Shown: positions 31,844 to 41,863, counted from the first letter of the stretch. The stretch: 64,000 bases of DNA from Bradyrhizobium arachidis (GCF_015291705.1 NZ_CP030050.1:62001-126000), one strand, 5' to 3'. Notes: generated by a model from the sequence alone, not told the origin. A program made the numbers and translations.

Positions 31844-32566
31844 ATGTCCGTCAAACCGACCAAAGCCATGGTGCTCGCCGCAGGGTTCGGCCTGCGCATG
31901 CGTCCGTTGACGGATAAGATGCCAAAGCCCCTGGTGCGGGTGGCGGGCCAGCCGCTGCTCGACCATGTGCTCGACAAGCTCGGTCAGGCCGGCGTCACCG
32001 ATGCCGTGGTCAACGTGCACTATCTGCCGGACCAGATCATCGACCACACCGCATCCCGCAAACATCCGCGCGTGACCATCTCGGACGAGCGCGACCAGGT
32101 GCTCGGCACCGGCGGCGGCGTGGTCAAGGCGCTGCCGCTGCTCGGCGATGCGCCGTTCTTCCACGTCAACTCCGACACGCTGTGGATCGACGGCGTGCGC
32201 TCCAACCTGGCGCGGCTTGCTGAAAACTTCGATCCCGCGCGGATGGATATCCTGCTGCTGATGGCGCCGACCGCGACCAGCATCGGCTATAGCGGCCGCG
32301 GCGATTACGGCATGACGCCCGACGGTGCCCTGCGCAAGCGCAAGGAAAAAGAGATCGTTCCGTTCGTCTACGCCGGCGCTGCGATCCTGTCGCCGGCGAT
32401 CTTCACTGACGCGCCGCAAGGCGAGTTCTCGCTGACCAAGATGTTCGACCGTGCCAATGAGCAGGAGCGCCTGTTCGGCCTGCGCCTCGATGGCGTCTGG
32501 ATGCATGTCGGCACGCCGGATGCGGTGCATGCCGCGGAAGAGGCGTTTTTGGAGAGCGTGGCGTAA
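31844..32566 (+). CDS. murU: N-acetylmuramate-1-phosphate uridylyltransferase-like nucleotidyltransferase
   Basis: A 240-residue sugar-1-phosphate nucleotidyltransferase. The start is the pyrophosphorylase signature LAAGFGLRMRPLTD followed by the Lys of KMPKPLVRV. GTGGGVVKALPLLG and NSDTLWIDG carry the metal-binding Asp. The small size and close match to the MurU type, with AmgK upstream, suggest UDP-MurNAc formation in peptidoglycan recycling. The ATG at 31844 is preferred over the TTG one codon before it. Confidence 0.87.
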   Translation: MSVKPTKAMVLAAGFGLRMRPLTDKMPKPLVRVAGQPLLDHVLDKLGQAGVTDAVVNVHYLPDQIIDHTASRKHPRVTISDERDQVLGTGGGVVKALPLLGDAPFFHVNSDTLWIDGVRSNLARLAENFDPARMDILLLMAPTATSIGYSGRGDYGMTPDGALRKRKEKEIVPFVYAGAAILSPAIFTDAPQGEFSLTKMFDRANEQERLFGLRLDGVWMHVGTPDAVHAAEEAFLESVA

Positions 32567-32584
32567 GGGCCCCCTCGCACACAG

Positions 32585-32688
32585 TGCCGTAGGGTGGGCA
32601 AAGCGAAGCGTGCCCACCATTCAACCTGAGAAACTCGATGAGAGACACGTGGGCACGGCGCTGTCGCGCCTTTGCCCACCCTACGGCA
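32585..32688. repeat. Long inverted repeat of the GTAGGGTGGGCAAAG family, copy 2
   Basis: The arms 32585-32603 (TGCCGTAGGGTGGGCAAAG) and 32670-32688 are exact reverse complements, 19 bp each. CGTGCCCACC and GTGGGCACG pair inside. The outer arm matches 6498-6513. It lies between murU and addB, so it would fold in a shared transcript. Confidence 0.87.
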
Positions 32689-32784
32689 CCTGTCCTGGTC
32701 GAACAGCGGGGACGACTCGCTCCCAGCCCATGACCGTTCGCGCCCGCCTCCCTATATTGCCGTGATCTCCGAATCAGGCAGCCC

Positions 32785-35700
32785 ATGCGCGTCGTCAGCG
32801 TTCCCCTCTCAGTTCCATTCCTGCGCACGGTCGTCTCGAGCCTGCTCGACGGCCGGCTGGTCGATGGATTCGAGGCGCGCAAGGAACCGGCGCGGCTGAC
32901 CGACGTCACGCTGTATTTGCCGACACGACGCGCCATGCGCGTTGTCCGCGAGATCTTCCTCGACGAGATGAAGGCCGATGCCGTGGTGCTGCCGCGCATC
33001 GTCGCGCTCGGTGACATCGACGAGGACGAGCTCGCTTTCGCCGACGAAGGCGAGCAGTTTTCGGGCCTGGCGCCGCTCGACATTCCGCCGCGGCTCGGCG
33101 AGCTGGAACGGCGGCTGACACTGGCGCAGCTCGTCGCGGCGTGGGCCAAGGGCCCGGTGCTGTCGCCGCTGGTTGTCGGCGGGCCCGCCTCGACGCTGGC
33201 GCTGGCCGGCGATCTCGCGCGGCTGATCGACGATATTGTCACGCGCGGCGTCGACTGGAGCGCGCTCGACGGGCTCGTGCCTGACATGCTCGACCGCTAC
33301 TGGCAGCATTCGCTCGAATTTTTGCGCATCGCCCGCATCGCCTGGCCTGGGCATCTGGCCGAGATCAACCGCATCGAGCCCGCGGCGCGGCGCGACCTCT
33401 TGATCGCTGCCGAAGCAAGGCGCCTGACCGCACATCCTCATGGCCCCGTCATTGCGGCCGGTTCGACCGGCTCGATGCCCGCCACCGCAAAATTCCTGCA
33501 TGCGGTCGCTTCGCTGCCGCATGGCGCGGTCGTGCTGCCGGGCCTCGACACCGATCTCGACGACGACGCCTGGCGCACCATCGGCGGCGTGCGCGATTCG
33601 CTCGGCAAGTTCGCCGAGCATCCGGCCTCGAACCATCCACAATATGCCATGCACGCGCTGCTGGATCGCTTCGGCATCAAGCGCAGCGACGTCGAGATCC
33701 TCCAGCCGCCGGCGGACGGCGGCCGCGATCTGCTCGCCTCCGAATCGATGCGGCCGTCGGCCAAGACGGAGGTCTGGCACGATCGGCTAAAGCAACCGGA
33801 TGTCGCCGCGAAGATCGCTGGCGGCATGAAAAATCTCGCGGTGGTCGAAGCCCCCAATCCCGAGATGGAAGCGCTCGCGATCGCCATTGCGATGCGCGAG
33901 GCGCGGCATCTCGATAAGTCCGCAGCGCTGGTGACGCCGGATCGCGCGCTGGCGCGGCGGGTCATGGCGGCACTGACGCGATGGAATCTCGATTTCGACG
34001 ATTCCGGCGGCGACGTGCTGATGGAAACCTCCGCCGGCGTCTTTGCACGCCTGGTGGCGGAAGCCGCGACCAAGGGACTGGAACCGCCGACGCTGCTGGC
34101 GATGCTGAAACATCCGCTGTGCCGGCTCGGCCGCGCGCCCAGCGCGTGGAAGATGGCGATCGAGGGCCTTGAGCTCGCGGTGCTGCGCGGCACGCGCCCG
34201 CCTGCGGGCACGGGCGGCCTCTTGCGCGAGTTCAATCGCTTTCGCGACGAGCTGACAAAGCTGTGGCGTAGCGAGCTCTCCGCACTCCACAAGGCCGAGC
34301 CGCGCGCACGTCTCAAGGCCGAAGACCTCGATCGTATCCAGACGCTGATCGACACCTTGCAGAAGGCCTTGGCGCCGATCGAGAGCCTCGCATCGTCAAA
34401 GCCATTCGACTTTGCCGAGCTCGCGCACCGGCATCGCGAGATCATGATCGAGCTATCGCGCGACGAGCAGGGCATTCCGCTCGCCTTCGAGGAGCGCGAA
34501 GGCCTCGCACTCGCTTCCGCCTTCGACGATCTGCTGCGCGGCGGCACCACCAGCGGACTGATGGTGACGCTGCCTGATTATGCCGACGTGTTCCAGACCG
34601 CGTTCAGCGATCGCGCGGTGCGGCGGCGCGACAAGCCCGGCGCGCGCTTGCAGATCTATGGCCCGCTGGAATCGCGCCTGATGCAGGCCGACCGCATTAT
34701 CGTCGGCGGGCTGATCGAAGGCGTCTGGCCGCCCGCGCCGCGGATCGATCCCTGGCTGAGCCGGCCGATGCGGCATGAGCTGGGCCTCGATCTGCCGGAA
34801 CGCCGCATCGGCCTCTCCGCGCACGACTTCGCGCAACTGCTCGGCGGCGACGAGGTGATCCTCACCCATTCCGCCAAGGCGGGCGGCGCGCCGGCGGTAG
34901 CCTCGCGTTTCCTGCATCGGCTCGAAGCAGTCGCGGGTGACGAGCTCTGGAAGGCTGCCATCCGCGCCGGCGAGAAGTACGTGCAGTTCGCGGGCGCGCT
35001 CGACCAGCCCGCCGAGGTCAGGCCGATCAAGCAGCCCGAGCCGCGGCCACCGCGCGCGACGCGGCCGCTGAGCATGTCGGTGACCGCGATCGAGGACTGG
35101 CTGCGCGATCCCTACACGATCTATGCAAAATACATCCTGCGGCTCGATGCGCTCGATCCCGTCGACATGCCGCTCTCGGCCGCCGACCGCGGCTCGGCAA
35201 TCCATGATGCGATCGGCGAGTTCACGGAGCAATATACGACGCGCCTGCCCGACGACCCCGCCCGCGTGTTGCGCGCGATCGGCGAAAAGCATTTTGCGCC
35301 GCTGATGGAGCGGCCTGAAGCGCGGGCGCTGTGGTGGCCGCGTTTCCAGCGCATCGCGCGCTGGTTCGGCGAATGGGAGACCGCGCGGCGCGATGCGATC
35401 GAGGCGATCACGGCGGAGACGCGCGGTGAGATCTCGATCACGCTCGACAACAACCGCAGCTTCCGCCTCTCCGCCCGCGCCGATCGCATCGAGCGGCACC
35501 AGGGCGGCGGCTATGCCATCCTCGACTACAAGACCGGCCAGCCGCCGACCGGCAAGCAGGTCCGCATGGGCCTGTCACCGCAGCTCACGCTGGAGGCCGC
35601 GATCCTGCGCGAGGGCGGTTTCCCCGAGATCGACGCCGGTTCGTCCGTGAGCCAGCTCGTCTATGTGCGCCTGAGCGGCAACAATCCGCCCGGGGAGGAG

Positions 35701-35931
35701 CGCATCCTCGAGCTCAAATACAAGCCGGGTGACGAGCCGCAGCCGCCGGACACCGCAGCTGCGGAAGCGCGGGCCAAGCTGGAGGCGCTGATCCGCGCCT
35801 TCGAGGACGAGAACCAGCCCTACACCTCGCTGAACCTGCCGATGTGGACCAACCGTTACGGCGCCTATGACGATCTCGCCCGGATCAAGGAATGGTCCGC
35901 GGCCGGCGGCCTGGGGATCGAGGAATGGTAA
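32785..35931 (+). CDS. addB: Double-strand break repair protein AddB
   Basis: Partner of AddA in the helicase-nuclease that processes broken DNA ends before RecA loading. The 1048-residue protein starts with the alphaproteobacterial AddB region (YLPTRRAMRVVREIFLDEM). A long helicase-like core follows. The C-terminal PD-(D/E)XK nuclease includes MSVTAIEDWLRDPYTIYAKY, the ILDYKTGQPPTGKQ active site and QLVYVRLSG. It overlaps the start of addA by seven bases. Confidence 0.95.
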   Translation: MRVVSVPLSVPFLRTVVSSLLDGRLVDGFEARKEPARLTDVTLYLPTRRAMRVVREIFLDEMKADAVVLPRIVALGDIDEDELAFADEGEQFSGLAPLDIPPRLGELERRLTLAQLVAAWAKGPVLSPLVVGGPASTLALAGDLARLIDDIVTRGVDWSALDGLVPDMLDRYWQHSLEFLRIARIAWPGHLAEINRIEPAARRDLLIAAEARRLTAHPHGPVIAAGSTGSMPATAKFLHAVASLPHGAVVLPGLDTDLDDDAWRTIGGVRDSLGKFAEHPASNHPQYAMHALLDRFGIKRSDVEILQPPADGGRDLLASESMRPSAKTEVWHDRLKQPDVAAKIAGGMKNLAVVEAPNPEMEALAIAIAMREARHLDKSAALVTPDRALARRVMAALTRWNLDFDDSGGDVLMETSAGVFARLVAEAATKGLEPPTLLAMLKHPLCRLGRAPSAWKMAIEGLELAVLRGTRPPAGTGGLLREFNRFRDELTKLWRSELSALHKAEPRARLKAEDLDRIQTLIDTLQKALAPIESLASSKPFDFAELAHRHREIMIELSRDEQGIPLAFEEREGLALASAFDDLLRGGTTSGLMVTLPDYADVFQTAFSDRAVRRRDKPGARLQIYGPLESRLMQADRIIVGGLIEGVWPPAPRIDPWLSRPMRHELGLDLPERRIGLSAHDFAQLLGGDEVILTHSAKAGGAPAVASRFLHRLEAVAGDELWKAAIRAGEKYVQFAGALDQPAEVRPIKQPEPRPPRATRPLSMSVTAIEDWLRDPYTIYAKYILRLDALDPVDMPLSAADRGSAIHDAIGEFTEQYTTRLPDDPARVLRAIGEKHFAPLMERPEARALWWPRFQRIARWFGEWETARRDAIEAITAETRGEISITLDNNRSFRLSARADRIERHQGGGYAILDYKTGQPPTGKQVRMGLSPQLTLEAAILREGGFPEIDAGSSVSQLVYVRLSGNNPPGEERILELKYKPGDEPQPPDTAAAEARAKLEALIRAFEDENQPYTSLNLPMWTNRYGAYDDLARIKEWSAAGGLGIEEW

Positions 35932-38900
35932 AGCTGCCTCGCCCCATTCCCGACGAGGTGCGCGCGCGCCAGGCGCGTGCGTCCGATCCGACCGCGTCCG
36001 CGTTCGTGTCGGCCAATGCCGGTTCGGGCAAGACGCATGTGCTGGTGCAGCGCGTGATCCGTCTGTTGCTGTCGGGCGTGCCACCGGAAAAGATCCTCTG
36101 CATCACCTTCACCAAGGCCGCCGCCGCCAACATGGCCGAGCGCGTGTTCACCACGCTTGGTCATTGGGTGACGCTCGACGATACCGGCCTCGATGCCGCG
36201 ATCCGCGCCGTCGGCATCCCCCACCCCGATCGCAAATTGCGGCGCGACGCGCGAAAACTGTTTGCCTGCGCGCTGGAGACGCCGGGCGGATTGAAGGTGC
36301 AGACCATCCACGCGCTGTGCACCCGCCTGCTGCAGCAGTTTCCATTCGAGGCCAACGTGCCGGCACGCTTCGCCGTGATCGACGAGCGCGACCAGACCGA
36401 CATGATGGAGCGCGCCAACCTGAAGGTGCTGCTGGAGGCCGCACGCGATCCGGAAACCGTCACCGGCCGCGCGCTGCTGACGGCGATGGCCAGCGCCGCC
36501 GACGTCACCTTCAAGGAGGTCGTCCGCGAGGCGTGCCTGAGCCGCGACCATTTCATGGCCTGGACCGACGAGGCCGGCAACGCTGAAGCCGCTTCCGCGC
36601 AGATGGCGGCGGTTCTTGGCGTCGATGCCAGCGACCGCATCGAGGACGTCGAGACGGAGATTCTCGACGGCCCGTTCCTGCCGCGCTCGCGCTGGGACGA
36701 TATCGCCTTTGCGCTGGAGGATGGCAGCAAGTCCGACAACGACCAGGCCAGCCGCCTCCGCGAGGCAAAAGTGTTCTCCGGCGCGGCGCAGGTCGATGCC
36801 TATCTCTGCGTCTTCCTCACCGACGAGAAGCTGTCGCGCAAGGCGGTGCTGACCAAGAAGTTCGGTGAGCACAATCCGTCCGTCGCGCGCCTGTTCGAGA
36901 ACGAGGCGCAGCGCCTCGCTGGACTGATCGAGAAGCGCCGCGCGGTGACCATGCGCGACCGCACCGCGGCGCTCCTGCATATCGCGACTGCCGCCGCGGC
37001 AAACTACCGCCGCGAGAAGCAGGAACGCGGCCTGCTCGACTACGACGACCTCATCGACAAGACGCTGGCGATGCTGAACCGCGTCTCCTCGGGCTGGGTG
37101 CACTACAAGCTCGACCGCGGCGTCGATCATGTCCTGATCGACGAGGCCCAGGACACCAGCCCGCGGCAATGGGACATCGTCGCGCACATCATCTCGGAGT
37201 TCACGGCCGGCGAAGGCGCGCGCGAGGGACTGAACCGCACGGTCTTCGCCGTCGGCGACGAGAAGCAGTCGATCTTCTCGTTCCAGGGGGCTGACCCACA
37301 CGAATTCGATACGCGCAAGCGGGAGCTAGGCCGCAGATTCACCGCTGCAGGGCTGAAGTTCGATCCAGTCGCCTTCACCTATTCGTTCCGCTCGGGCGCC
37401 GCGATCCTGCACTCGGTCGATCACGTCTTCCGCGAGCCCCAGATCTACAAGAGCATCCATTCGGTCGACATTGGCCAGCCTCTGCACAATTCGCTCGCCG
37501 ACGCCGGACCCAGCGTGATCGAGCTGTGGGACCTTGCGGAGGCCGACGACCGGCAGGAGATCGAGGGCTGGCGCGCGCCGTTCGATGGCGTTGCCGCCAC
37601 TAGCCCCGAAGTCAAGCTCGCGCGCCGCATCCAGACCGAGATCAAGCGGCTGGTCGAGAGCGGCACGCTGACCGGGCACGCAGGCGAGCGCCGTCCCTTG
37701 CGTTACGGCGACATGCTGATCCTGGTGCGTCGGCGCGGCAACGCGTTCGATGCGGTGATCCAGGCGCTGAAGCACGCTGGTGTCCCGGTCGCCGGCGCCG
37801 ACCGGCTCAAGCTCACCGAGCACATCGGCATCATCGACCTGATGAATCTTGCCGACGCGCTGCTGCTGCCGCAGGACGATCTCGCGCTCGCGGTCGCGCT
37901 GAAGAGCCCACTGTTCGGGCTCGACGACGACGATTTGTTTCAGCTCGCCCATGGCCGCAAGGGATCGCTGCGCCGCGCGCTCGGCGAGCATGCGGCCGGA
38001 AGCGAGAAGTTCACGACGGTGCTGCGGCGCCTGGAAGCCTGCGAAATCCGTGCCCGCGAGGAGACGCCGTTCGCCTTCTACGCCTGGCTGCTCGGCGGCG
38101 ACGGCGGGCGCGCGCGCATCCTGCGCCGGCTCGGCCATGAGGCCAACGACGCGCTCGACGAATTCCTGGAGCTGGCGCTGAACTATGAGCGCAAGGCGCC
38201 GGCCTCGCTGCAGGGTTTTATGGCCTGGCTGCGCTCGGCCGACACCGAGGTGAAGCGCGACATGGAGATTTCGCGGGACGAGGTGCGGGTGATGACCGTG
38301 CACGGCGCCAAGGGCCTCGAGGCCTCGGTCGTGTTCATGGTCGACACCACGTCGTCGCCCGCGGACTCGCAGCGGGTCCGGCTGATCCACGTGCCGCGCG
38401 GCAATGGCGGCGAGGTCGTGGTCTGGGCTGGGCGCAAGGCAGACGATCCCAAGCCCGTCGCAGACGCGCGCAAGGCGATGCTGGAAGAAACCGAGGACGA
38501 ATATCGCCGCCTGCTCTATGTCGCGATGACGCGCGCGGCCGACCGGCTGATCGTCGGCGGATGCATGCCCGGCAACATGCGGACGGTGCGGAAGCTGAGC
38601 TGGTACGACCTGATCGACACCGGGCTCACCGGCTCGGGTCTTGCCAAGGAGACAGTCGAGACGCCGCTCGGCAAGGTGACCCGATTCGCGCGGCCGGAGG
38701 ATGTCGCTGCGCTCGGCACGCCGGCGACGACCGTGGACCAATCGATCGCATTGCCGGATTGGCTGCGGACACCGGCGCCGAGCGAAACCGCCGACGACGA
38801 TCCCGTGCGCCCCTCCGGCCAGTCGGCCGAGGAGGGCCGCTCGGTGCGATCAGGCGAATCGGTCCAGTCCCGCGCGCTGGCATTGCAGCGCGGCACGCTG

Positions 38901-39434
38901 GTGCACCGGCTGCTGCAATCCCTGCCCGACGTTGCCACCGAGCGCCGGCGCGAGGCCGCGCTCGGCTTCATGGCGCGCAACGCCTCGGACTGGACGGAGG
39001 GCGATCGCATCGCGCTCGCCGACAAGGTGCTCGCCTTGATCGCCGAGCCGCGCTTCGCCCCAGTCTTCGCCGCCGGCAGCCGGGCGGAGGTTGCCATCGT
39101 CGGCAAGCTCGAACGGCCGGGCCGGCCGCCGGCGCTGGTGTCGGGCCAGATCGACAGGCTGGTCGTGCGTCCGGATGAGGTTCTGATCGTCGATTTCAAG
39201 ACCAACCAGGCCGCGCCCAAGAGCGCGGCTGAGGCGCCGGCGGCCTATGTCCGGCAGCTTGCCCTTTACCGGGCGGTGCTGGCCCGGCTTTATCCCCAAA
39301 AGCCCATCCGCGCCGTCCTGCTCTGGACCGAGGCCCTTGAATATATGGAGATTTCGGCCCCCGCGCTGGACGCGGCGCTGGCATCCCTTCATCTCGGTGT
39401 GAGCGTCCTTGACCCGGCAAGGGGCCGTTCATAG
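35925..39434 (+). CDS. addA: Double-strand break repair helicase AddA
   Basis: UvrD-type 3'-5' helicase with a C-terminal nuclease. The 1169-residue protein has Walker A SANAGSGKTHVL, CITFTKAAAANMAERV (motif Ia), IDEAQDTSPRQWDI (motif II), VGDEKQSIFSFQGADP, VMTVHGAKGLEASVVF (motif V) and YVAMTRAADRL (motif VI). The C-terminal nuclease site is VDFKTNQ. The ATG at 35925 is chosen because it overlaps the addB stop with GAGG just upstream; the frame is open 11 codons further. Confidence 0.96.
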   Translation: MVKLPRPIPDEVRARQARASDPTASAFVSANAGSGKTHVLVQRVIRLLLSGVPPEKILCITFTKAAAANMAERVFTTLGHWVTLDDTGLDAAIRAVGIPHPDRKLRRDARKLFACALETPGGLKVQTIHALCTRLLQQFPFEANVPARFAVIDERDQTDMMERANLKVLLEAARDPETVTGRALLTAMASAADVTFKEVVREACLSRDHFMAWTDEAGNAEAASAQMAAVLGVDASDRIEDVETEILDGPFLPRSRWDDIAFALEDGSKSDNDQASRLREAKVFSGAAQVDAYLCVFLTDEKLSRKAVLTKKFGEHNPSVARLFENEAQRLAGLIEKRRAVTMRDRTAALLHIATAAAANYRREKQERGLLDYDDLIDKTLAMLNRVSSGWVHYKLDRGVDHVLIDEAQDTSPRQWDIVAHIISEFTAGEGAREGLNRTVFAVGDEKQSIFSFQGADPHEFDTRKRELGRRFTAAGLKFDPVAFTYSFRSGAAILHSVDHVFREPQIYKSIHSVDIGQPLHNSLADAGPSVIELWDLAEADDRQEIEGWRAPFDGVAATSPEVKLARRIQTEIKRLVESGTLTGHAGERRPLRYGDMLILVRRRGNAFDAVIQALKHAGVPVAGADRLKLTEHIGIIDLMNLADALLLPQDDLALAVALKSPLFGLDDDDLFQLAHGRKGSLRRALGEHAAGSEKFTTVLRRLEACEIRAREETPFAFYAWLLGGDGGRARILRRLGHEANDALDEFLELALNYERKAPASLQGFMAWLRSADTEVKRDMEISRDEVRVMTVHGAKGLEASVVFMVDTTSSPADSQRVRLIHVPRGNGGEVVVWAGRKADDPKPVADARKAMLEETEDEYRRLLYVAMTRAADRLIVGGCMPGNMRTVRKLSWYDLIDTGLTGSGLAKETVETPLGKVTRFARPEDVAALGTPATTVDQSIALPDWLRTPAPSETADDDPVRPSGQSAEEGRSVRSGESVQSRALALQRGTLVHRLLQSLPDVATERRREAALGFMARNASDWTEGDRIALADKVLALIAEPRFAPVFAAGSRAEVAIVGKLERPGRPPALVSGQIDRLVVRPDEVLIVDFKTNQAAPKSAAEAPAAYVRQLALYRAVLARLYPQKPIRAVLLWTEALEYMEISAPALDAALASLHLGVSVLDPARGRS

Positions 39435-39501
39435 GTTGACGCCATGATCCCGGGCGCGATTCCCATCCGCGCCGATTCTTTCAACCGAGTGAGGTACTCC
39501 A

Positions 39502-39822
39502 ATGGCCGTTAGCAAGGTTTCCGACGCCGATTTCGAAGCCGAAGTGCTCAAGGCGAACGGCCCCGTGGTCGTCGATTTCTGGGCCGAATGGTGCGGCCCC
39601 TGCCGCATGATCGCCCCCGCCCTCGACGAGATCGCCGGCGCGATGGGCGACAAGGTCAAGATCGTGAAGCTCAATGTCGACGAGAGCCCGAAGACCGCGT
39701 CCAAGTACGGCGTGATGTCGATCCCGACCCTGATGATCTTCAAGGGCGGCGAGATGGCCTCCCGCCAGGTCGGCGCGGCGCCGAAGGCGAAGCTGCAGCA
39801 GTGGATCACCTCCGCGGTCTGA
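39502..39822 (+). CDS. trxA: Thioredoxin
   Basis: A 106-residue classical thioredoxin with the active site WCGPC (Cys31, Cys34), VDFWAEW before it and cis-Pro in [12 protein letters not shown]. It donates electrons to ribonucleotide reductase and other disulfide proteins. GAGG stands just upstream of the ATG, and an intrinsic terminator follows. The addB-addA-trxA order is the same as in related rhizobia as far as I recall. Confidence 0.97.
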   Translation: MAVSKVSDADFEAEVLKANGPVVVDFWAEWCGPCRMIAPALDEIAGAMGDKVKIVKLNVDESPKTASKYGVMSIPTLMIFKGGEMASRQVGAAPKAKLQQWITSAV

Positions 39823-39850
39823 TCCACCTGAGTTGCTATTATTTTCGACA

Positions 39851-39875
39851 ACGGCCGGCGAAATGCCGGCCGTTT
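39851..39875 (+). terminator. Rho-independent terminator of trxA
   Basis: Perfect 9-bp stem ACGGCCGGC (39851-39859) / GCCGGCCGT (39865-39873) with a 5-nt loop and a short T run. Confidence 0.82.
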
Positions 39876-39915
39876 GCGTTGACGGGACGTGTCTTGCGTA
39901 TGACGAGTCCCGCCC

Positions 39916-40980
39916 TTGCCCGCCCCTCCCAAAAAACGCCCGGGAAAATCCACCTCGCTCGTCGCGATGGAGGCGAAGTCGGTCGATGCCATCCCGCGCA
40001 GCAAGGAGTGGCAGTACGAGCCGAAATGGGATGGTTTTCGCTGCCTGCTGTCGCGTGATGGCGGCAGCATCGATCTGCGCTCGAAATCCGGCGAGGACCT
40101 CGCGCGCTATTTTCCCGAGATCGTCAGCGCTGCCTTGAAGCTGAGAGCGGACCCGTTCACGCTCGACGGCGAGATCGTGGTGCCGCAGGGCAAGGGCTTT
40201 TCCTTCGACGCGCTGCTGCAGCGGATTCATCCCGCCGCAAGCCGCGTGACGAAGCTCGCGCAGGAGACGCCGGCGCTGTATCTCGCCTTTGATCTGCTCG
40301 CGACAGCCAGGGAGAAGCAGCTTGCCGGAAAGCCGCTGAGCGAGCGGCGGCCGGCGTTGGAAGCATTTGCCAAGGCCCATCTGAAGGGCAGCATCTTCCG
40401 CCTCTCGCCGACGACGCCGAGCTACGCCACCGCGAAAAAATGGCTGGTGCAATCCGGCGGCGGCTCGGACGGCGTCATCGCCAAGCGCGTCGACCTGCCC
40501 TATCAGGCGGGAAACCGCGACGGCATGCAGAAGATCAAGAAATTCCGCAGCGCCGATTGCGTGGTCGGCGGCTTCCGCTACGCCACCAACAAGCTCGCCG
40601 GCCGCAAGGTGGTCGGCTCGCTGCTGCTCGGACTCTATGACGACAAAGGGCTACTGCATCATGTCGGCTTTACCTCGGCGATCAAGACCGCGGCAAAGCC
40701 TGCTCTGACCGATCGGCTGGAGGCGTTGATCGGCGAGCCCGGCTTCACCGGCAACGCGCCGGGCGGGCCGAGCCGCTGGTCCACCGAGCGCTCCGCAAAA
40801 TGGTGCCCGCTCAAGCCAAAGCTGGTGATCGAGGTCTGCTACGACCATTTCAGCGGCGAGCGTTTTCGCCACGGCACCTCGATCCTGCGCTGGCGCCCCG
40901 ACAAGGCACCGCGGCAATGCAATTTCGATCAGTTGAAACAGAAGGTGGCCGATCCGATGAAGCTGTTGAAGTACCCGTAG
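39916..40980 (+). CDS. ATP-dependent DNA ligase (LigC/LigD ligase-domain type)
   Basis: A 354-residue nucleotidyltransferase plus OB-fold ligase. The adenylated Lys37 is in EPKWDGFR, with FTLDGEIVVPQG, LAFDLLA and DGVIAKRVDLPY as motifs III-V and KIKKFRSADCVVGGF entering the OB domain. Such ligases often take part in non-homologous end joining with Ku or in base-excision repair, but no ku gene is in this window. The only upstream start is TTG 39916; ATG 39967 is also possible. The reading frame is otherwise complete. Confidence 0.9.
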   Translation: MPAPPKKRPGKSTSLVAMEAKSVDAIPRSKEWQYEPKWDGFRCLLSRDGGSIDLRSKSGEDLARYFPEIVSAALKLRADPFTLDGEIVVPQGKGFSFDALLQRIHPAASRVTKLAQETPALYLAFDLLATAREKQLAGKPLSERRPALEAFAKAHLKGSIFRLSPTTPSYATAKKWLVQSGGGSDGVIAKRVDLPYQAGNRDGMQKIKKFRSADCVVGGFRYATNKLAGRKVVGSLLLGLYDDKGLLHHVGFTSAIKTAAKPALTDRLEALIGEPGFTGNAPGGPSRWSTERSAKWCPLKPKLVIEVCYDHFSGERFRHGTSILRWRPDKAPRQCNFDQLKQKVADPMKLLKYP

Positions 40981-41721
40981 CTATTTGATCCAGCCCGTCG
41001 CTAGCGCGTTCGCCAACTCCGCCTGGCCATTGCGGCGTGCGAGCGCGGCCATCGTCTCGTGATCGTACGCGACGTGGCGGAACGTCACCTGCCAGGCGCC
41101 GTTAGCGAGTTCGAGGATCGCATAGCGCGCGTGCGGCGTTCCGGCTTCGACGACATGCGGGAACGGATGCCTGTCGCGATAGCCGGGGCTGCCGACGCTG
41201 CCGGGATTGACGATCAGCCGGCTATCGCGCAAGCGCACCGCGCGGGCGAGATGGGTGTGAGCGCAGAGGATTAGCGGCAGCGTGACGCCTTGCGCGAGCT
41301 GCTCGATGCGGTCCAGCGGCGATAGCGCCACCGTGCCATCGGGATGCACGGTGTCGAGCCAGTAGACTTCATCGTTGTCAGGCGTCGCGTGGCAGAGGAA
41401 TACCTGATCGCGAAACACCCGCGTCATCGGCTGCGCGCGCAGCCAGTCGAGCTGCGCCACATTGAGCTGCGCATGCGCGGGGCGGTCCCACGAGCCCATC
41501 TTTTCCGGCGGACGGTCGAGCAGATAGCGGTCGTGATTGCCGAGCACGTGGACGGCGTCGAGCTTCATCAATATCTCGATGGTCCGACGCGCATCGAGCG
41601 GTCCGCTCAGCATGTCGCCGAGATTGAGGATGTCAGTGATATCGAGGGCGCGGATGTCGGCGAGCACCGCCTCCAGCGCGAGATAGTTTCCGTGGACGTC
41701 GGCAATCGCGGCAAAACGCAT
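40981..41721 (-). CDS. Metallophosphoesterase (calcineurin-like)
   Basis: A 246-residue phosphoesterase. The dinuclear-metal motifs are all present: ADVHGN, NLGDMLSGP, LGNHDRY, LCHATPD and CAHTHLARAV. GSVGSPGYRD is typical of the YfcE/DUF group that hydrolyses phosphodiesters or phosphoproteins. The ATG at 41721 is chosen because the fold begins right there; the frame is open 13 codons earlier. The physiological substrate is unknown. It converges on the ligase gene with adjacent stops. Confidence 0.87.
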   Translation of the reverse strand: MRFAAIADVHGNYLALEAVLADIRALDITDILNLGDMLSGPLDARRTIEILMKLDAVHVLGNHDRYLLDRPPEKMGSWDRPAHAQLNVAQLDWLRAQPMTRVFRDQVFLCHATPDNDEVYWLDTVHPDGTVALSPLDRIEQLAQGVTLPLILCAHTHLARAVRLRDSRLIVNPGSVGSPGYRDRHPFPHVVEAGTPHARYAILELANGAWQVTFRHVAYDHETMAALARRNGQAELANALATGWIK

Positions 41722-41738
41722 TGTTGTCCTCACTCTCG

Positions 41739-41855
41739 TGCCCCGGACGCGGCGCAGCACATCAGTGGTGCGCTGCTGAGCCGGGGTCCATGTCGCGGCA
41801 TGCTGAGTCCCGGCTCAGCGGAGCGGCGTTGCACGCTGCACCGCGTCCGGGACAC
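41739..41855. repeat. Nested intergenic inverted repeat downstream of folC
   Basis: The outer arms GTGCCCCGGACGCGG (41739-41753) and CCGCGTCCGGGACAC (41841-41855) pair with two mismatches. The inner arms GCTGAGCCGGG (41775-41785) and CCCGGCTCAGC (41809-41819) pair perfectly. It separates folC from the phosphoesterase on the same strand. Confidence 0.72.
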
Positions 41856-41863
41856 GGGACCGA

